Source: JAFKKS01 sp050187875 (GTDB taxonomy: Bacteria > Pseudomonadota > Alphaproteobacteria > Rhizobiales > Xanthobacteraceae). From it: a stretch of 64,000 bases of DNA. The notes beneath the pieces were generated by a model, which did not search any database, had not been told where the DNA came from, and saw only the letters and a program-made list of their open reading frames with translations. The stretch lies in assembly GCA_050187875.1 (NCBI GenBank), contig JBFWXB010000011.1:41778-105777 (forward strand), in the 5' to 3' direction. The first letter of the stretch is position 1. Every line of letters starts with the position of its first letter. Below are positions 26,600 through 35,764 of this stretch, piece by piece. Made by a program: the position numbers and the translations under genes.

Positions 26600-28561
26600 G
26601 TGAAATCAATCCGCGGCCTCAAACGGTTGGGATTCGGCCTTGCCGCCGTCGCCGCCGCGGGTGTCGCCGCACTCGCGGCGCTGCCGCTTTTCGTGCGCGC
26701 GGACGTGGTGCGCGACGCGGTGCAGACCGAACTGCGCACGGTCACGGGCCTCGACCTCACCTTGCGCGGCGATGTCGTCGTCTCGCTGTTCCCGATCGGC
26801 TCCGTGCGCTTCGCGGACGTGACACTCTCGAGTGACCGCGACGGCCAGCCGGCGCTCACTGCCGAGCGGCTGCGCGCGCACCTGCGGTTCTTGCCGCTGT
26901 TGCTGGGCCGCATCGAGGTCGCCGACGTCGCGCTCGTCCATCCGCGCATTCTCGTCGACATCGACACCTCCGGGCGCTCCAACTGGTCGGTGCTTCTGGA
27001 CACGCTGACGCGCGCGCTGCAGCCCGGCGCCGACGCCGTCGAGCGCATGCCCTTCTCCGAAGTGCGCGTGACGGGCGGAACGGTCCTCATCAACGATGAG
27101 AAGCGCGGCATCTCCGAGACCATGGAAGGGGTCGAGCTCTCCCTCGCCTGGCCCGCGATCTCGAAGAGCTTCGGGGCCACCGGCCAGTTCCTCTGGCGCG
27201 GCGAGAAGGTCGACGCGAGCCTCAATATCGGCGACTTCTTCGCGGCGCTGAGCGGCGCCCGCTCGGGCGTGAAGCTGCGGCTCGCAAGTTCGCTCCTCAA
27301 GCTCGGCTTCGACGGCCATGCGAGCTATAGGCCGACGCTGAAGGTCGAAGGCAATCTGTCGGCCGACAGCATCTCGCTGCGCAGCGCGCTGCGCTGGACT
27401 GGGCAGACCCCGCCGCCGGGCGGCGGCCTCGGCCGCTTCACGCTGAAGTCACAGACCAACGTCGTCGGCACGACCGTCGCGCTCTCGAACGTGAATGTGG
27501 AGCTCGACGGCAATGCCGCCGAGGGCGTGCTGACGATCACCAGCGACGACCATGCCGTGCTGCAGGGCACGCTCGCCGCCGACAGCTTCGACGCGACGCC
27601 CTACATCTCCACCATCCGGCTCCTCGGCGCCAACGAGCGAGAATGGAGCAGTGCGCCGATCGATCTCGGCGGCCTCTCCGGCATGCAGTTTGACCTTCGC
27701 CTCTCCGCGGCGCGGGTGCAGGTCGGCAGCGTCAAAGTGGGGCGCACCGCCGCGGCCGCGACCTTGCGCAGCGGCAAGCTCGGCCTCGTCATCGGCGAGG
27801 CGCAGGCATTCGGCGGCGTGGTCAAGGGCTCCGTCAATCTCGCGCGCAGCCACCCCGGCGCCGACCTGCAGGCGCAAGTGCAGTTCGCCGACGTCGACCT
27901 CGATGCTTGCCTCGCGGCGCTGTTCGGCCTGCGCCGGCTGGAAGGCCGCGGCAACCTGCAGCTCGCCCTCAATGGCGCCGGTCCCGATGTGCTCAGCCTG
28001 ACACGGACCGTCAAGGGAACGGCGGTGATGTCGGCGCATGACGGCGCGCTGACCGGCGTCAATGTCGAGCAATTGCTGCGCCGCCTCGAGCGGCGGCCGC
28101 TGTCGGGCGGCAACGAATTCCGCAACGGCCGCACGCCGTTCGAAAACTTGACCGTCAACGCGAAGATCACCGACGGCGTCGCCACCATCGAGGACGTGAA
28201 GCTCGAAGGCGCGTCGGTACGCCTCGCGCTCGGAGGCTCGGCCTCGATCCCTGCGCGCGACCTCGACCTCAAGGGCACCGCGAGCCTGCTTGCGGCGCGC
28301 GACAATGCGCCGGGTTCGTTCGACCTTCCCTTCGTCGTACGCGGGCCTTGGGACGATCCGCTCATGCTGCCGGACGTGGAAAGCCTGATCCGCCGCTCGG
28401 GCGCGGCGGCGCCGCTGCTCGATGCCGTGCGTTCCGGCCGCGCGCGTGACGCGGTGCGCTCGGCGATCGAGCAACTCACGGCCCCCCGCGCAAGCCAACC
28501 CGCCAAACCGGCGGAGCAGCCCGCCGCAACCGCGCCATCGGCCTCGGCGACTTCACAGTAA
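26600..28561 (+). CDS. AsmA family protein
   Basis: A 653-residue protein with an N-terminal membrane anchor (residues about 8-28, LGFGLAAVAAAGVAALAALP) followed by the AsmA lead DVVRDAVQTELRTVTGLDLT and a long beta-rich region. The C-terminal AsmA_2 part has GRGNLQLALNGAGPDVLSL, LEGASVRLALGGSASIPARD and FVVRGPWDDPLMLPD. AsmA-like proteins span the periplasm and are linked to outer-membrane lipid handling. GTG 26600 is chosen because relatives start one or two residues before the basic-hydrophobic anchor; the ORF can extend to 26474. The end overlaps the potC-like gene on the other strand by 9 bases. Confidence 0.87.
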   Translation: MKSIRGLKRLGFGLAAVAAAGVAALAALPLFVRADVVRDAVQTELRTVTGLDLTLRGDVVVSLFPIGSVRFADVTLSSDRDGQPALTAERLRAHLRFLPLLLGRIEVADVALVHPRILVDIDTSGRSNWSVLLDTLTRALQPGADAVERMPFSEVRVTGGTVLINDEKRGISETMEGVELSLAWPAISKSFGATGQFLWRGEKVDASLNIGDFFAALSGARSGVKLRLASSLLKLGFDGHASYRPTLKVEGNLSADSISLRSALRWTGQTPPPGGGLGRFTLKSQTNVVGTTVALSNVNVELDGNAAEGVLTITSDDHAVLQGTLAADSFDATPYISTIRLLGANEREWSSAPIDLGGLSGMQFDLRLSAARVQVGSVKVGRTAAAATLRSGKLGLVIGEAQAFGGVVKGSVNLARSHPGADLQAQVQFADVDLDACLAALFGLRRLEGRGNLQLALNGAGPDVLSLTRTVKGTAVMSAHDGALTGVNVEQLLRRLERRPLSGGNEFRNGRTPFENLTVNAKITDGVATIEDVKLEGASVRLALGGSASIPARDLDLKGTASLLAARDNAPGSFDLPFVVRGPWDDPLMLPDVESLIRRSGAAAPLLDAVRSGRARDAVRSAIEQLTAPRASQPAKPAEQPAATAPSASATSQ

Positions 28562-29356
28562 GCCGCCGCCCTCCTCGCGCGCATTGCGCTTCGCAAGCAG
28601 CGAGGCTGCGATGACGATGACGGCGACGGTCGCGATCATCACCGTGCAGATGGCGTTGATCTCCGGCTTCACACCGAGACGCACGTCGGAGTAAATCCGG
28701 ATCGGCAAGGTCGTCGCGCCGGGGCCCGTCGTGAAGCTCGCGATCACGAGATCGTCGAGCGAGAGCGTGAAGGCGAGCATCCAGCCAGCGGCGACTGCCG
28801 GCCAGATCAGCGGCAGGATCACGGTGCGGAATGCGCGCCCGGGTGGGCAGCCGAGGTCCATCGCCGCCTCTTCGAGGCTCCAGTCGAAGGAAGCGAGCCG
28901 CGCCTGCACGATCAAGGTGACGAAGCACAGCGTCAGCGTCGTATGCGCGAGCGTCACCGTCCAGACGCCGCGGTCGAGATCGACAGCGACGAAGAGCAGG
29001 AGCAGCGTCAGCCCCGTGATCACCTCCGGCATCACGATCGGCGCATAGACGAGCGCCGATAAAGACGTGCGCAGGCGGAAGCGACCGCCGCGCGCCAACG
29101 CCAGCGCCGCCAGCGTTCCAAGGAGCGTCGCCGCCGTCGCCGAGATGAGGCCGACGCGCAGCGACACGAGCGCCGCATCAAGCAATCCGCGATCCTGTAA
29201 CAGCGCCGCGTACCAGCGCGTCGACCACCCACCCCAGACCGTCACCAGCCGCGAGGCGTTGAACGAATAGACCACGAGAATGGCGATCGGCAGATAGAGG
29301 AAGGCGAGGCCGAGTACGAGCACGATGAGATTGGTGGCGGAGAGGCCTTTACGCAT
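28553..29356 (-). CDS. ABC transporter permease, PotC-like
   Basis: A 267-residue inner-membrane protein with about six helices, starting NLIVLVLGLAFLYLPIAILV. The EAA loop EEAAMDLGCPPGRAF and the signature SLDDLVIASFTTGPGATTLP are typical of PotC/PotI permeases for spermidine/putrescine and of related opine or carboxylate systems. It is the last gene of the glpD-glpK-potA-potB-potC run but is separated from potB by about 130 bases of palindromic repeat. The TRAP or binding-protein partner is missing here. Confidence 0.9.
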   Translation of the reverse strand: MRKGLSATNLIVLVLGLAFLYLPIAILVVYSFNASRLVTVWGGWSTRWYAALLQDRGLLDAALVSLRVGLISATAATLLGTLAALALARGGRFRLRTSLSALVYAPIVMPEVITGLTLLLLFVAVDLDRGVWTVTLAHTTLTLCFVTLIVQARLASFDWSLEEAAMDLGCPPGRAFRTVILPLIWPAVAAGWMLAFTLSLDDLVIASFTTGPGATTLPIRIYSDVRLGVKPEINAICTVMIATVAVIVIAASLLAKRNAREEGGGLL

Positions 29357-29370
29357 CAGGCTCCCCCTTT

Positions 29371-29471
29371 GTCATTCCGGAAGCCGAGCGCAGCGAGGCT
29401 GTCCGGAATCCATACGCCGCAGCGCTGGGGTTTTGGATTCCGGGCTCGCGCTTCGCGCGCCCCGGAATGAC
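29371..29471. repeat. REP-type palindrome inside the glp-pot operon
   Basis: GTCATTCCGGAAGCCGAGCG at one end and GCGCGCCCCGGAATGAC at the other, with two inner hairpins. It belongs to the same family as the element at 9877. It fills the gap between two permease genes of one operon and so could uncouple potC expression from potB. Confidence 0.85.
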
Positions 29472-29485
29472 AGTAAAGGTCGGCG

Positions 29486-30418
29486 TCATCGCCCCTTCTC
29501 CAACGCGCGCGCTTGCAGGTGCTCGTAGAGCACGATTGGGCCGACGAGCAGCGCGAGCATCAGGAGCGCCACGACCGAAGCCACCGGCCAGTCGCGATTG
29601 GCGAAAAATTCGGTCCACAACGTCTGGCCGATCATCAGCGTCGACGAACTGCCAAGAAGGTCTGGAATCACGAACTCGCCGACGATCGGGATGAAGCAGA
29701 GGAGAACGCCGGCGAGGATGCCGGGGCGCGACAGCGGCACGGTGATCTGCCAGAAGATTTTCCACGGCGGGCAGCCGAGATCGGCCGCCGCTTCGCGCAG
29801 CGTCTCGTCCATGCGCTCAAGGCTCGCGTAAAGCGGCAGCACCATGAACGGCAGATACGAATAGACGATGCCGATATAGACCGCGGTATCGCTCGCGAGC
29901 CAGGCGACCGGCGCATCGACGATGCCGAGCGATTGCAGCAGCTGATTGAGCAGTCCGTCGCGCTGGAGGATGTTGATCCAGGCATAGATGCGGATCAGGA
30001 ACGCGGTCCAGAACGGCAGGATCACCAGCACCAGGAGGAGTCGCTGTGCGCCGCGCGGCGCGCGCGCCATGGCGTAGGCGATCGGGTAACCGATCACGAG
30101 CAGCAGCGCGGTCGAGATCGCGGCGATCTGCAAGCTCTTGAGATAGGAGGCGATATAGAGCCGATCGCCGAACACCGTCGCGTAATTGTCGAAGGATAGT
30201 GCGCCGAGAAAATCCGTGAGCGCAGCGAAACCTGCTGAAAGATCCAGCACCGGCGCATACGGCGGACGCGCCAGCACCGTTTGCGAAAGCGAAATCTTGA
30301 AGGCGATGATCGTCGGGGCGAAAACGAAAAGAACGAGCCAGGCGAGCGGAATCAGAATCGCGAGCCGCATGACGCCGGACCGTTGCGGCGTTGCTCCTTC
30401 GCGCGGCGCTGCGCTCAC
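29486..30418 (-). CDS. ABC transporter permease, PotB-like
   Basis: A 310-residue membrane protein. An unconserved lead (about 1-16) is followed by MRLAILIPLAWLVLFVFAPT, six helices, and the EAA loop REAAADLGCPPWKIFWQI; VGEFVIPDLLGSSSTLMIG near the end is the PotB/PotH signature. GTG 30418 is chosen because it overlaps the potA stop as GTGA, the same arrangement as at the glpK-potA junction; ATG 30370 is the alternative if the lead is not translated. It pairs with the PotC-like protein to form the channel. Confidence 0.88.
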   Translation of the reverse strand: MSAAPREGATPQRSGVMRLAILIPLAWLVLFVFAPTIIAFKISLSQTVLARPPYAPVLDLSAGFAALTDFLGALSFDNYATVFGDRLYIASYLKSLQIAAISTALLLVIGYPIAYAMARAPRGAQRLLLVLVILPFWTAFLIRIYAWINILQRDGLLNQLLQSLGIVDAPVAWLASDTAVYIGIVYSYLPFMVLPLYASLERMDETLREAAADLGCPPWKIFWQITVPLSRPGILAGVLLCFIPIVGEFVIPDLLGSSSTLMIGQTLWTEFFANRDWPVASVVALLMLALLVGPIVLYEHLQARALEKGR

Positions 30419-31515
30419 CGCGTGAGCACCACGACGTCGTCGGGGGTGAAGCCGAGCCACACCGCTTCGCCCACAAGCGGCACGTCGGCCGCCTGCCGCC
30501 GCCGGTTATGGATGAGCACCTTCATGGTCATCGCGCTCGCGGTGCGGACCTCGAGCATCGACTGTTCCCCGCGATAGCCGAGCTCGCTCACGACGCCGCC
30601 GATCGCGTTCGTGCCGGCGGCCGCATCGCTTTGCCGCATGATCGCGATCTTCTCCGGCCGCAGCGCGAGCCACACGCTCTCTCCGGCCTTCACATTCGGC
30701 GCAGCGCCGGCCACAACCTCGCCGACGCCATCGCAAGCGACGCGCAGGCCGGAGGCGTCGACGCGCGTCACCTGGCCTTGCAGCAGATTGACGTCGCCGA
30801 TGAAATCGGCGACCGCGCGCGAGACGGGATGCTCGTAGATTTCATCCGGCGTGCCGACCTGAGCGATGCGCCCGCCCTCCATCACCGCCATGCGGTCGGC
30901 AACCGTCATCGCCTCCTCCTGGTCATGGGTGACGATGACGAAGGTCGTTCCAAGCTGGCGCTGCAGGCGCTTCAATTCGAACTGCGTCTCGGCGCGCAGC
31001 TTCTTGTCGAGCGCGGCGAGGGGCTCGTCGAGAAGGAGCACTTGCGGGCGCTTCGCGAGCGCGCGCGCCAAGGCGACGCGCTGGCGTTGCCCGCCGGAGA
31101 GCTGATGGGGCTTGCGCGCGCCAAGTGCGCGGAGCTGCACCAGCGCCAGCATTTCGGCGACGCGCTCAGCGATTTCGCTTTTCGGCAATCCTTCCTGCTT
31201 GAGCCCGAAAGCGACGTTGTCGGCGACGCTCATATGCGGAAAGAGCGCGTAGCTCTGGAACATCATGTTCACCGGCCGCAGATGCGGCGGCGCGGTGAGT
31301 GGCTTGCCATGCAAGAGGATGCGACCTTCGCTCGGTGCGTCGAAGCCGGCAGCGAGACGCAGCAGCGTGCTCTTGCCGCAGCCGGACGGCCCGAGCAGCG
31401 CAAAGAATTCGCCGGCGGCAATATCGAGCGAGAGGCGATCGAGCGCCGCGAGTACGCCGAAGCGCCGCGTCACGGCCTCGAAACGCAGAGCAGGCGGCGC
31501 GGCGGTGTCGGTCAC
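30415..31515 (-). CDS. ABC transporter ATP-binding protein, PotA-like
   Basis: A 366-residue ATPase. Walker A is GPSGCGKST at 42-50, the Q-loop is in NMMFQSYALFPHMSV, the signature LSGGQ is at 139-143, Walker B is LLLDEPLAALD, and VTHDQEEAMT carries the switch His. The C-terminal 130 residues are a TOBE domain (VWLALRPEKIAIMR). It powers the PotB/PotC channel. GTG 31515 overlaps the glpK stop as GTGA. The open frame continues far upstream, but only antisense-like through glpK and without homology. This is translational coupling of a transporter to glycerol kinase. Confidence 0.92.
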   Translation of the reverse strand: MTDTAAPPALRFEAVTRRFGVLAALDRLSLDIAAGEFFALLGPSGCGKSTLLRLAAGFDAPSEGRILLHGKPLTAPPHLRPVNMMFQSYALFPHMSVADNVAFGLKQEGLPKSEIAERVAEMLALVQLRALGARKPHQLSGGQRQRVALARALAKRPQVLLLDEPLAALDKKLRAETQFELKRLQRQLGTTFVIVTHDQEEAMTVADRMAVMEGGRIAQVGTPDEIYEHPVSRAVADFIGDVNLLQGQVTRVDASGLRVACDGVGEVVAGAAPNVKAGESVWLALRPEKIAIMRQSDAAAGTNAIGGVVSELGYRGEQSMLEVRTASAMTMKVLIHNRRRQAADVPLVGEAVWLGFTPDDVVVLTR

Positions 31516-33014
31516 GATCGTGCGGACGCGCTCAAGGTGCGGCGCACGGCGTCCTGCCATCCAGCCCATTTGCGCCGGCGCGTCGCGACCTCCATCAGCG
31601 GCTGGAAGCGCCGCTCCAGCCGCCAGGTCGCGGCGAAGCCGTCGAGGTCGGGGCAGAGGCCCGCCTGGCGGCCGGCGAGATAGGCGGCGCCGAGCGCCGT
31701 CGTCTCCATGATGACCGGGCGGTCGACCGGCGCATTGAGGATGTCGGCGAGAAACTGCATTGCCCAATCGCTGACGGTGAGCCCACCGTCGACCTTGAGC
31801 ACGGTCTCGCCGTCGCCGCCGGGCCAATCGGCCTTCATCGCATCGAGAAGATCGCGCGTCTGATAGCCGACGGCCTCGAGCGCCGCGCGGCAGAATTCCG
31901 CCGGCCCGGTCTTGCGCGTGAGGCCGAAGAGCGAGGCGCGCGCGTCGGCATCCCACCAGGGCGCGCCGAGGCCGACAAACGCCGGCACGAGATAGACCGC
32001 TTCGGCCGGGTCCGCCTGCGGCGCGAGCACGTCGCATTCCGACGCCGTCTTGATGATCTTCATGCCGTCCCGCAGCCACTGCACCGCCGCGCCGGCAACG
32101 AAGATCGCGCCTTCGAGCGCATAGGTGCGCTTGCCGTCGAGCTGATAGGCGATCGTCGTCAGCAGGCGGTTCTTCGACGCGACCGGCGCATCGCCGGTGT
32201 TGAGAAGCGCGAAGCAGCCGGTGCCGTAGGTCGATTTCAGCATGCCGGGACGGAAGCATCCTTGTCCGACCGTCGCCGCCTGCTGGTCGCCGGCGATGCC
32301 GAGAATCTTGATGCGGCCGCCGAAGAGGTCGGATTCGGTCACGCCGAAATCGTCGGCGCAATCGCGCACCTCCGGTAAGAGCGCGCGCGGCACGTTGAAG
32401 AGGCGCAGCATCGCGTCGTCCCACTGCGCCGTCGCGATATCGAGAAGGAGCGTGCGCGCGGCATTGGTCGCGTCGGTCAGGTGACGCTTGCCGCCGGTGA
32501 GACGCCAGAGGAGATACGTGTCGACTGTGCCGAAGGCGAGCTTGCCGGCCTCCGCCGCGGCGCGCGCGCCTTTCACATTGTCGAGGAGCCAGGCGATCTT
32601 CGTCGCCGAGAAATACGGGTCAAGCAGAAGGCCCGTCTTCGCGCTGATCGTCGCCTCATGCCCGCCGCGGCGCAATTCGGCGCAGAGGTCCGCCGTGCGC
32701 CGGTCCTGCCACACGATGGCGTTGTGGATCGGCCGGCCGCTCGCACGATCCCAGATGACGACCGTCTCGCGCTGATTGGTGATGCCGATGCCCGCCACCT
32801 GCCGCGCGGTGATGTTCGCTTTCGCCATCGCCTGGCGCACGGTCTCGACGACAGTGGACCAAAGGTCCTCCGGATCGTGCTCGACCCAGCCGGGCTGCGG
32901 ATAGATCTGCCGGAACTCCTGCTGCGCGCTTGCAAGCGGCGCCAGCGTCTCGTCGAAGACGATCGCGCGCGTCGAGGTCGTGCCCTGATCGATCGCGATG
33001 ATGTGGCTCGCCAT
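31512..33014 (-). CDS. glpK: Glycerol kinase
   Basis: A 500-residue FGGY-family kinase that phosphorylates glycerol to glycerol 3-phosphate. It starts with the phosphate-binding IIAIDQGTTSTRAIVFD, and has GWVEHDPEDLW, GITNQRETVVIWD, DAYFSGTK-like LLDPYFSATKIAWLLD, GTVDTYLLWRLTGG, GIAGDQQAATVGQGCF, KSTYGTGCF and VDGGLTVSDWAMQFLADIL. The length and motifs match GlpK closely. It sits 6 bases after glpD and overlaps the potA start, so expression of all three should be coupled. Confidence 0.97.
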   Translation of the reverse strand: MASHIIAIDQGTTSTRAIVFDETLAPLASAQQEFRQIYPQPGWVEHDPEDLWSTVVETVRQAMAKANITARQVAGIGITNQRETVVIWDRASGRPIHNAIVWQDRRTADLCAELRRGGHEATISAKTGLLLDPYFSATKIAWLLDNVKGARAAAEAGKLAFGTVDTYLLWRLTGGKRHLTDATNAARTLLLDIATAQWDDAMLRLFNVPRALLPEVRDCADDFGVTESDLFGGRIKILGIAGDQQAATVGQGCFRPGMLKSTYGTGCFALLNTGDAPVASKNRLLTTIAYQLDGKRTYALEGAIFVAGAAVQWLRDGMKIIKTASECDVLAPQADPAEAVYLVPAFVGLGAPWWDADARASLFGLTRKTGPAEFCRAALEAVGYQTRDLLDAMKADWPGGDGETVLKVDGGLTVSDWAMQFLADILNAPVDRPVIMETTALGAAYLAGRQAGLCPDLDGFAATWRLERRFQPLMEVATRRRKWAGWQDAVRRTLSASARS

Positions 33015-33020
33015 GCCCCC

Positions 33021-34523
33021 CTACTCCGCTGCGCTGCGCACACGCGCGCCGTCGATGAAGCGCGCGACCTCCGCCTGCTCGGCCGCGCTCAGATGCAGCC
33101 CGAGCTTCGACCGACGCCACAGCACGTCCTCGGCGGTCTCGGCCCATTCGTGCTGCATGAGATAGCGCACCTCCGCTTCCGTGAGGCCGTGGCCGAAATC
33201 AGCGCCCAGGGCTTGCGCATTCGTCGCCGTGCCGAGAATGCGCTCGAGGCGCGTGCCATAGGCGCGCACGAGACGCAGCGCCTGTGACTCCGTCAGAAAC
33301 GGCCAGCGGCTGCGTGCCTGCGCGACCTGTGCCGGCACGCCGTCCCAAGCAAAGTCGCCGCCCGGCAGCGGGGCGCCAGCGGTCCACGCCCGGCTTGGCC
33401 CGAAAAAGCGGCCAAGCCTCGCCATCGCCTCCTCCGCCAGCCGCCGATAGGTGGTGAGCTTGCCGCCATAGACCGTGAGGATCGGCGCCTCGCCATAGGG
33501 TGCGTCGAGCGCGAGCACGTAGTCGCGTGTCGCATCCTTCGCCTTAGCGTGGCCGTCATCATAGAGCGGCCGCACGCCGGAATAGCTCCACACAACCTGC
33601 TCGGCGGTCACCGGCTCACGGAAGTAGCCGCTCGCGAGGCGGCAGAGATACGCCACCTCTTCGGGGCTCGCTGTGGGCAAGGTCGGATCGCCGTTGTAAT
33701 CGATATCGGTCGTACCGATGAGCGTGAATTCGCGCTCGTAAGGAATCGCGAAGGCGATGCGGCCGTCAGCGTTCTGGAAGATGTAGGCCCGGTCGTGCTC
33801 AAAGAGCTTGCGCACGACGATGTGGCTGCCCTTGACGAGGCGGATGGCGGCCGCATTGGGCAGACGCACGACGGTCTCGCTTGTGAGCGCCACCCACGGC
33901 CCCGCGGCATTGACGAGCGCGCTCGCGGTGACGATGTCGCGATTGCCGCGCGCATTGAGGGTGAGACGCCACTCGCGCCCCTCGCGATCCGCGCGCGCGC
34001 AGCGCGTACGCGTGCGGATGACGGCGCCGCGCTCGGCGGCATCGAGCGCATTGAGGGCGACGAGCCGCGCATCATCGGCCCAGCAGTCCGAATATTCGAA
34101 GCCGGTCGTATAGCGCCGGCGCAGCGGCACGCCGAGCGCGCCTTGCGTTAGGTCGACCGTCGTCGTCGCCGGGAGGATCTTGCGGCCGCCGAGATGGTCG
34201 TAGACGAAGAGGCCGAGGCGCAGCAGCCACCAGGAGCGCAGCGCCGTGTGGTAGGGCAGCACGAAGCGCAGCGGACGGATGATGTGGGGCGCCATGCGCA
34301 GCAGCACCTCGCGCTCGATCAGCGCTTCACGCACCAGCCGGAACGCGCCGTGCTCGAGATAGCGCAAGCCGCCGTGGATGAGCTTGGTGGAGGCCGACGA
34401 GGTTCCGGACGCAAGGTCGTTCTGCTCGACCAGCAGAACGCGCAGGCCCCGGCCCGCCGCGTCGCGCGCGATGCCGACGCCGTTGATACCCCCGCCGATC
34501 ACGGCCAGATCGAAGTCGGCCAT
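33021..34523 (-). CDS. glpD: Aerobic glycerol-3-phosphate dehydrogenase
   Basis: A 500-residue FAD enzyme that oxidises glycerol 3-phosphate to dihydroxyacetone phosphate at the inner membrane and feeds electrons to quinone. It begins with the dinucleotide-binding LAVIGGGINGVGIARDAAGRG, then STKLIHGGLRYLEHGAF, GTTDIDYNGDP, SYSGVRPLYDD and VYGGKLTTYRRLAEEA. The C-terminal DAO_C part has VRYLMQHEWAETAEDVLWRR. It is the first gene of the glp-pot operon, so the promoter should lie in 34524-34629, shared with the divergent sugar kinase gene. Confidence 0.96.
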   Translation of the reverse strand: MADFDLAVIGGGINGVGIARDAAGRGLRVLLVEQNDLASGTSSASTKLIHGGLRYLEHGAFRLVREALIEREVLLRMAPHIIRPLRFVLPYHTALRSWWLLRLGLFVYDHLGGRKILPATTTVDLTQGALGVPLRRRYTTGFEYSDCWADDARLVALNALDAAERGAVIRTRTRCARADREGREWRLTLNARGNRDIVTASALVNAAGPWVALTSETVVRLPNAAAIRLVKGSHIVVRKLFEHDRAYIFQNADGRIAFAIPYEREFTLIGTTDIDYNGDPTLPTASPEEVAYLCRLASGYFREPVTAEQVVWSYSGVRPLYDDGHAKAKDATRDYVLALDAPYGEAPILTVYGGKLTTYRRLAEEAMARLGRFFGPSRAWTAGAPLPGGDFAWDGVPAQVAQARSRWPFLTESQALRLVRAYGTRLERILGTATNAQALGADFGHGLTEAEVRYLMQHEWAETAEDVLWRRSKLGLHLSAAEQAEVARFIDGARVRSAAE

Positions 34524-34629
34524 ACGTCCTTCCGTCGCCTCATGTCGCTACGCGGGGCGGCCGGCGGTCGCCGCCTCAAGGCCGGTCCAGGGTGACAGGC
34601 CCGCGCGCCCGGCCGATATTCGACCTATC

Positions 34630-35574
34630 ATGATCGTCGTCGCGGGCGAAGCACTGATCGACCTGTTGCCCACCACGGATCGCGACGGGAATGCGGTGCT
34701 GCGCCCGGCGATCGGCGGCGCACCTCTCAATGTCGCGCTGGGGCTCGGCCGGCTCGGCCGCCGTGCGGCTTTCCTCGGGGCGGTATCGCGCGATGGCTTC
34801 GGCGAACGGATCATGGCGGCGCTCAGCGAAAGCGGCGTCGCGACGGAGATCGTGACGCGGGTCGCACGGCCGACGCCGCTTGCGGTCGCCGCCGTTTCCG
34901 AGGGCGAGGCGCGCTACAGCTTCTACGATGCCGGCACGGCGAGCCGCGGCATGACGCTGCGGGAGCTCAAGCCGATGCCGGGCGATGCGGCGTGGCTGCA
35001 TTTCGGCTCGATCGCGCTTGCGGCGGAGCCGGCGGCCTCGACCTTGATCGCCTGCGCCAAAACGGCGTCTCGACGCGCCGACGCACCCTGCCTCATCAGC
35101 TACGACCCGAATGTGCGTCCCGGCTTCGCGTCGGACGAGACGATCTATCGCCGCAATCTCGATCAGGCGATGGAAATCGCCGATCTCATCAAGCTCTCAC
35201 GCGCCGATCTCGCCTGGCTGCGGCCGGGCATGCGGGCGGAGGATTTCGCGAGGCACGAACTCACCCGGCGCGCGGCGCTCGTCGTGGTGACGCACGGCGA
35301 GAACGGTGCGCAGGCCTTCACACCCAATGGCGCCGTCACGGTCGAAGCGCCGCGCGTCTACGTCGCCGACACGATCGGCGCAGGCGACGCCTTCATGGCC
35401 GGCCTCTTGTGCGCTCTCGACGAGGCAGGCGTGCGCACGCGTGCCACTCTTTCCGCGCTTTCGTCTGCGGCGCTGACGCATGCGCTCACCTTCGCCGCAC
35501 ACGCCGCCGCGGTCGCTTGCACGCGGCCCGGCGCTGTCATGCCGTGGCGGAAGGAGCTTCCATCCGCGCCTTAA
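34630..35574 (+). CDS. PfkB-family carbohydrate kinase (fructokinase-like)
   Basis: A 314-residue ribokinase-fold kinase. It starts MIVVAGEALIDLLP and has the substrate-binding GGAPLNVALGLGRLG and the PfkB signature 2 DTIGAGDAFMAGLL with the catalytic Asp near 250. Family members phosphorylate fructose, 2-dehydro-3-deoxygluconate or similar sugars; the GEALID start is common in fructokinases. ATG 34630 is used because the longer ORF runs antisense through glpD. It is divergent from glpD, but any joint regulation is only a possibility. Confidence 0.88.
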   Translation: MIVVAGEALIDLLPTTDRDGNAVLRPAIGGAPLNVALGLGRLGRRAAFLGAVSRDGFGERIMAALSESGVATEIVTRVARPTPLAVAAVSEGEARYSFYDAGTASRGMTLRELKPMPGDAAWLHFGSIALAAEPAASTLIACAKTASRRADAPCLISYDPNVRPGFASDETIYRRNLDQAMEIADLIKLSRADLAWLRPGMRAEDFARHELTRRAALVVVTHGENGAQAFTPNGAVTVEAPRVYVADTIGAGDAFMAGLLCALDEAGVRTRATLSALSSAALTHALTFAAHAAAVACTRPGAVMPWRKELPSAP

Positions 35575-35583
35575 CCCGTGGTT

Positions 35584-35711
35584 GTCATGCCCGTACCCGG
35601 GCCTGGCCTTCGGCCAGCCCGAGCACAGGCTTCAGCGGGCATCCAGTACGCCCTGCTTTGCGATACAAATGAAGTCCGTGATTACTGGGTCCCCGCCTCC
35701 GCGGGGACGAC
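35584..35711. repeat. REP-type palindrome pair between sugar kinase and SDR genes
   Basis: GTCATGCCCGTACCCGGGCC and GGCCTTCGGCCAGCC at the left, and TACTGGGTCCCCGCC with GCGGGGACGAC at the right. It is nearly the same combination as at 24207. Confidence 0.85.
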
Positions 35712-35764
35712 ACTTAGAAGCCGCCGCTTGGCGATACGTAAATCGCAGGCGCATAGGAGTCGCT

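Noticed and set aside
26576..26602. GGAAC-N17-CGTG as an EcfG promoter before asmA
   Set aside because: The last base of the -10 does not fit, and the element ends inside the proposed GTG start codon.
30415..32424. A 669-residue fusion of an unknown domain to the PotA-like ATPase
   Set aside because: The N-terminal half is glpK read in the wrong frame; the GTGA overlap marks the true start at 31515.
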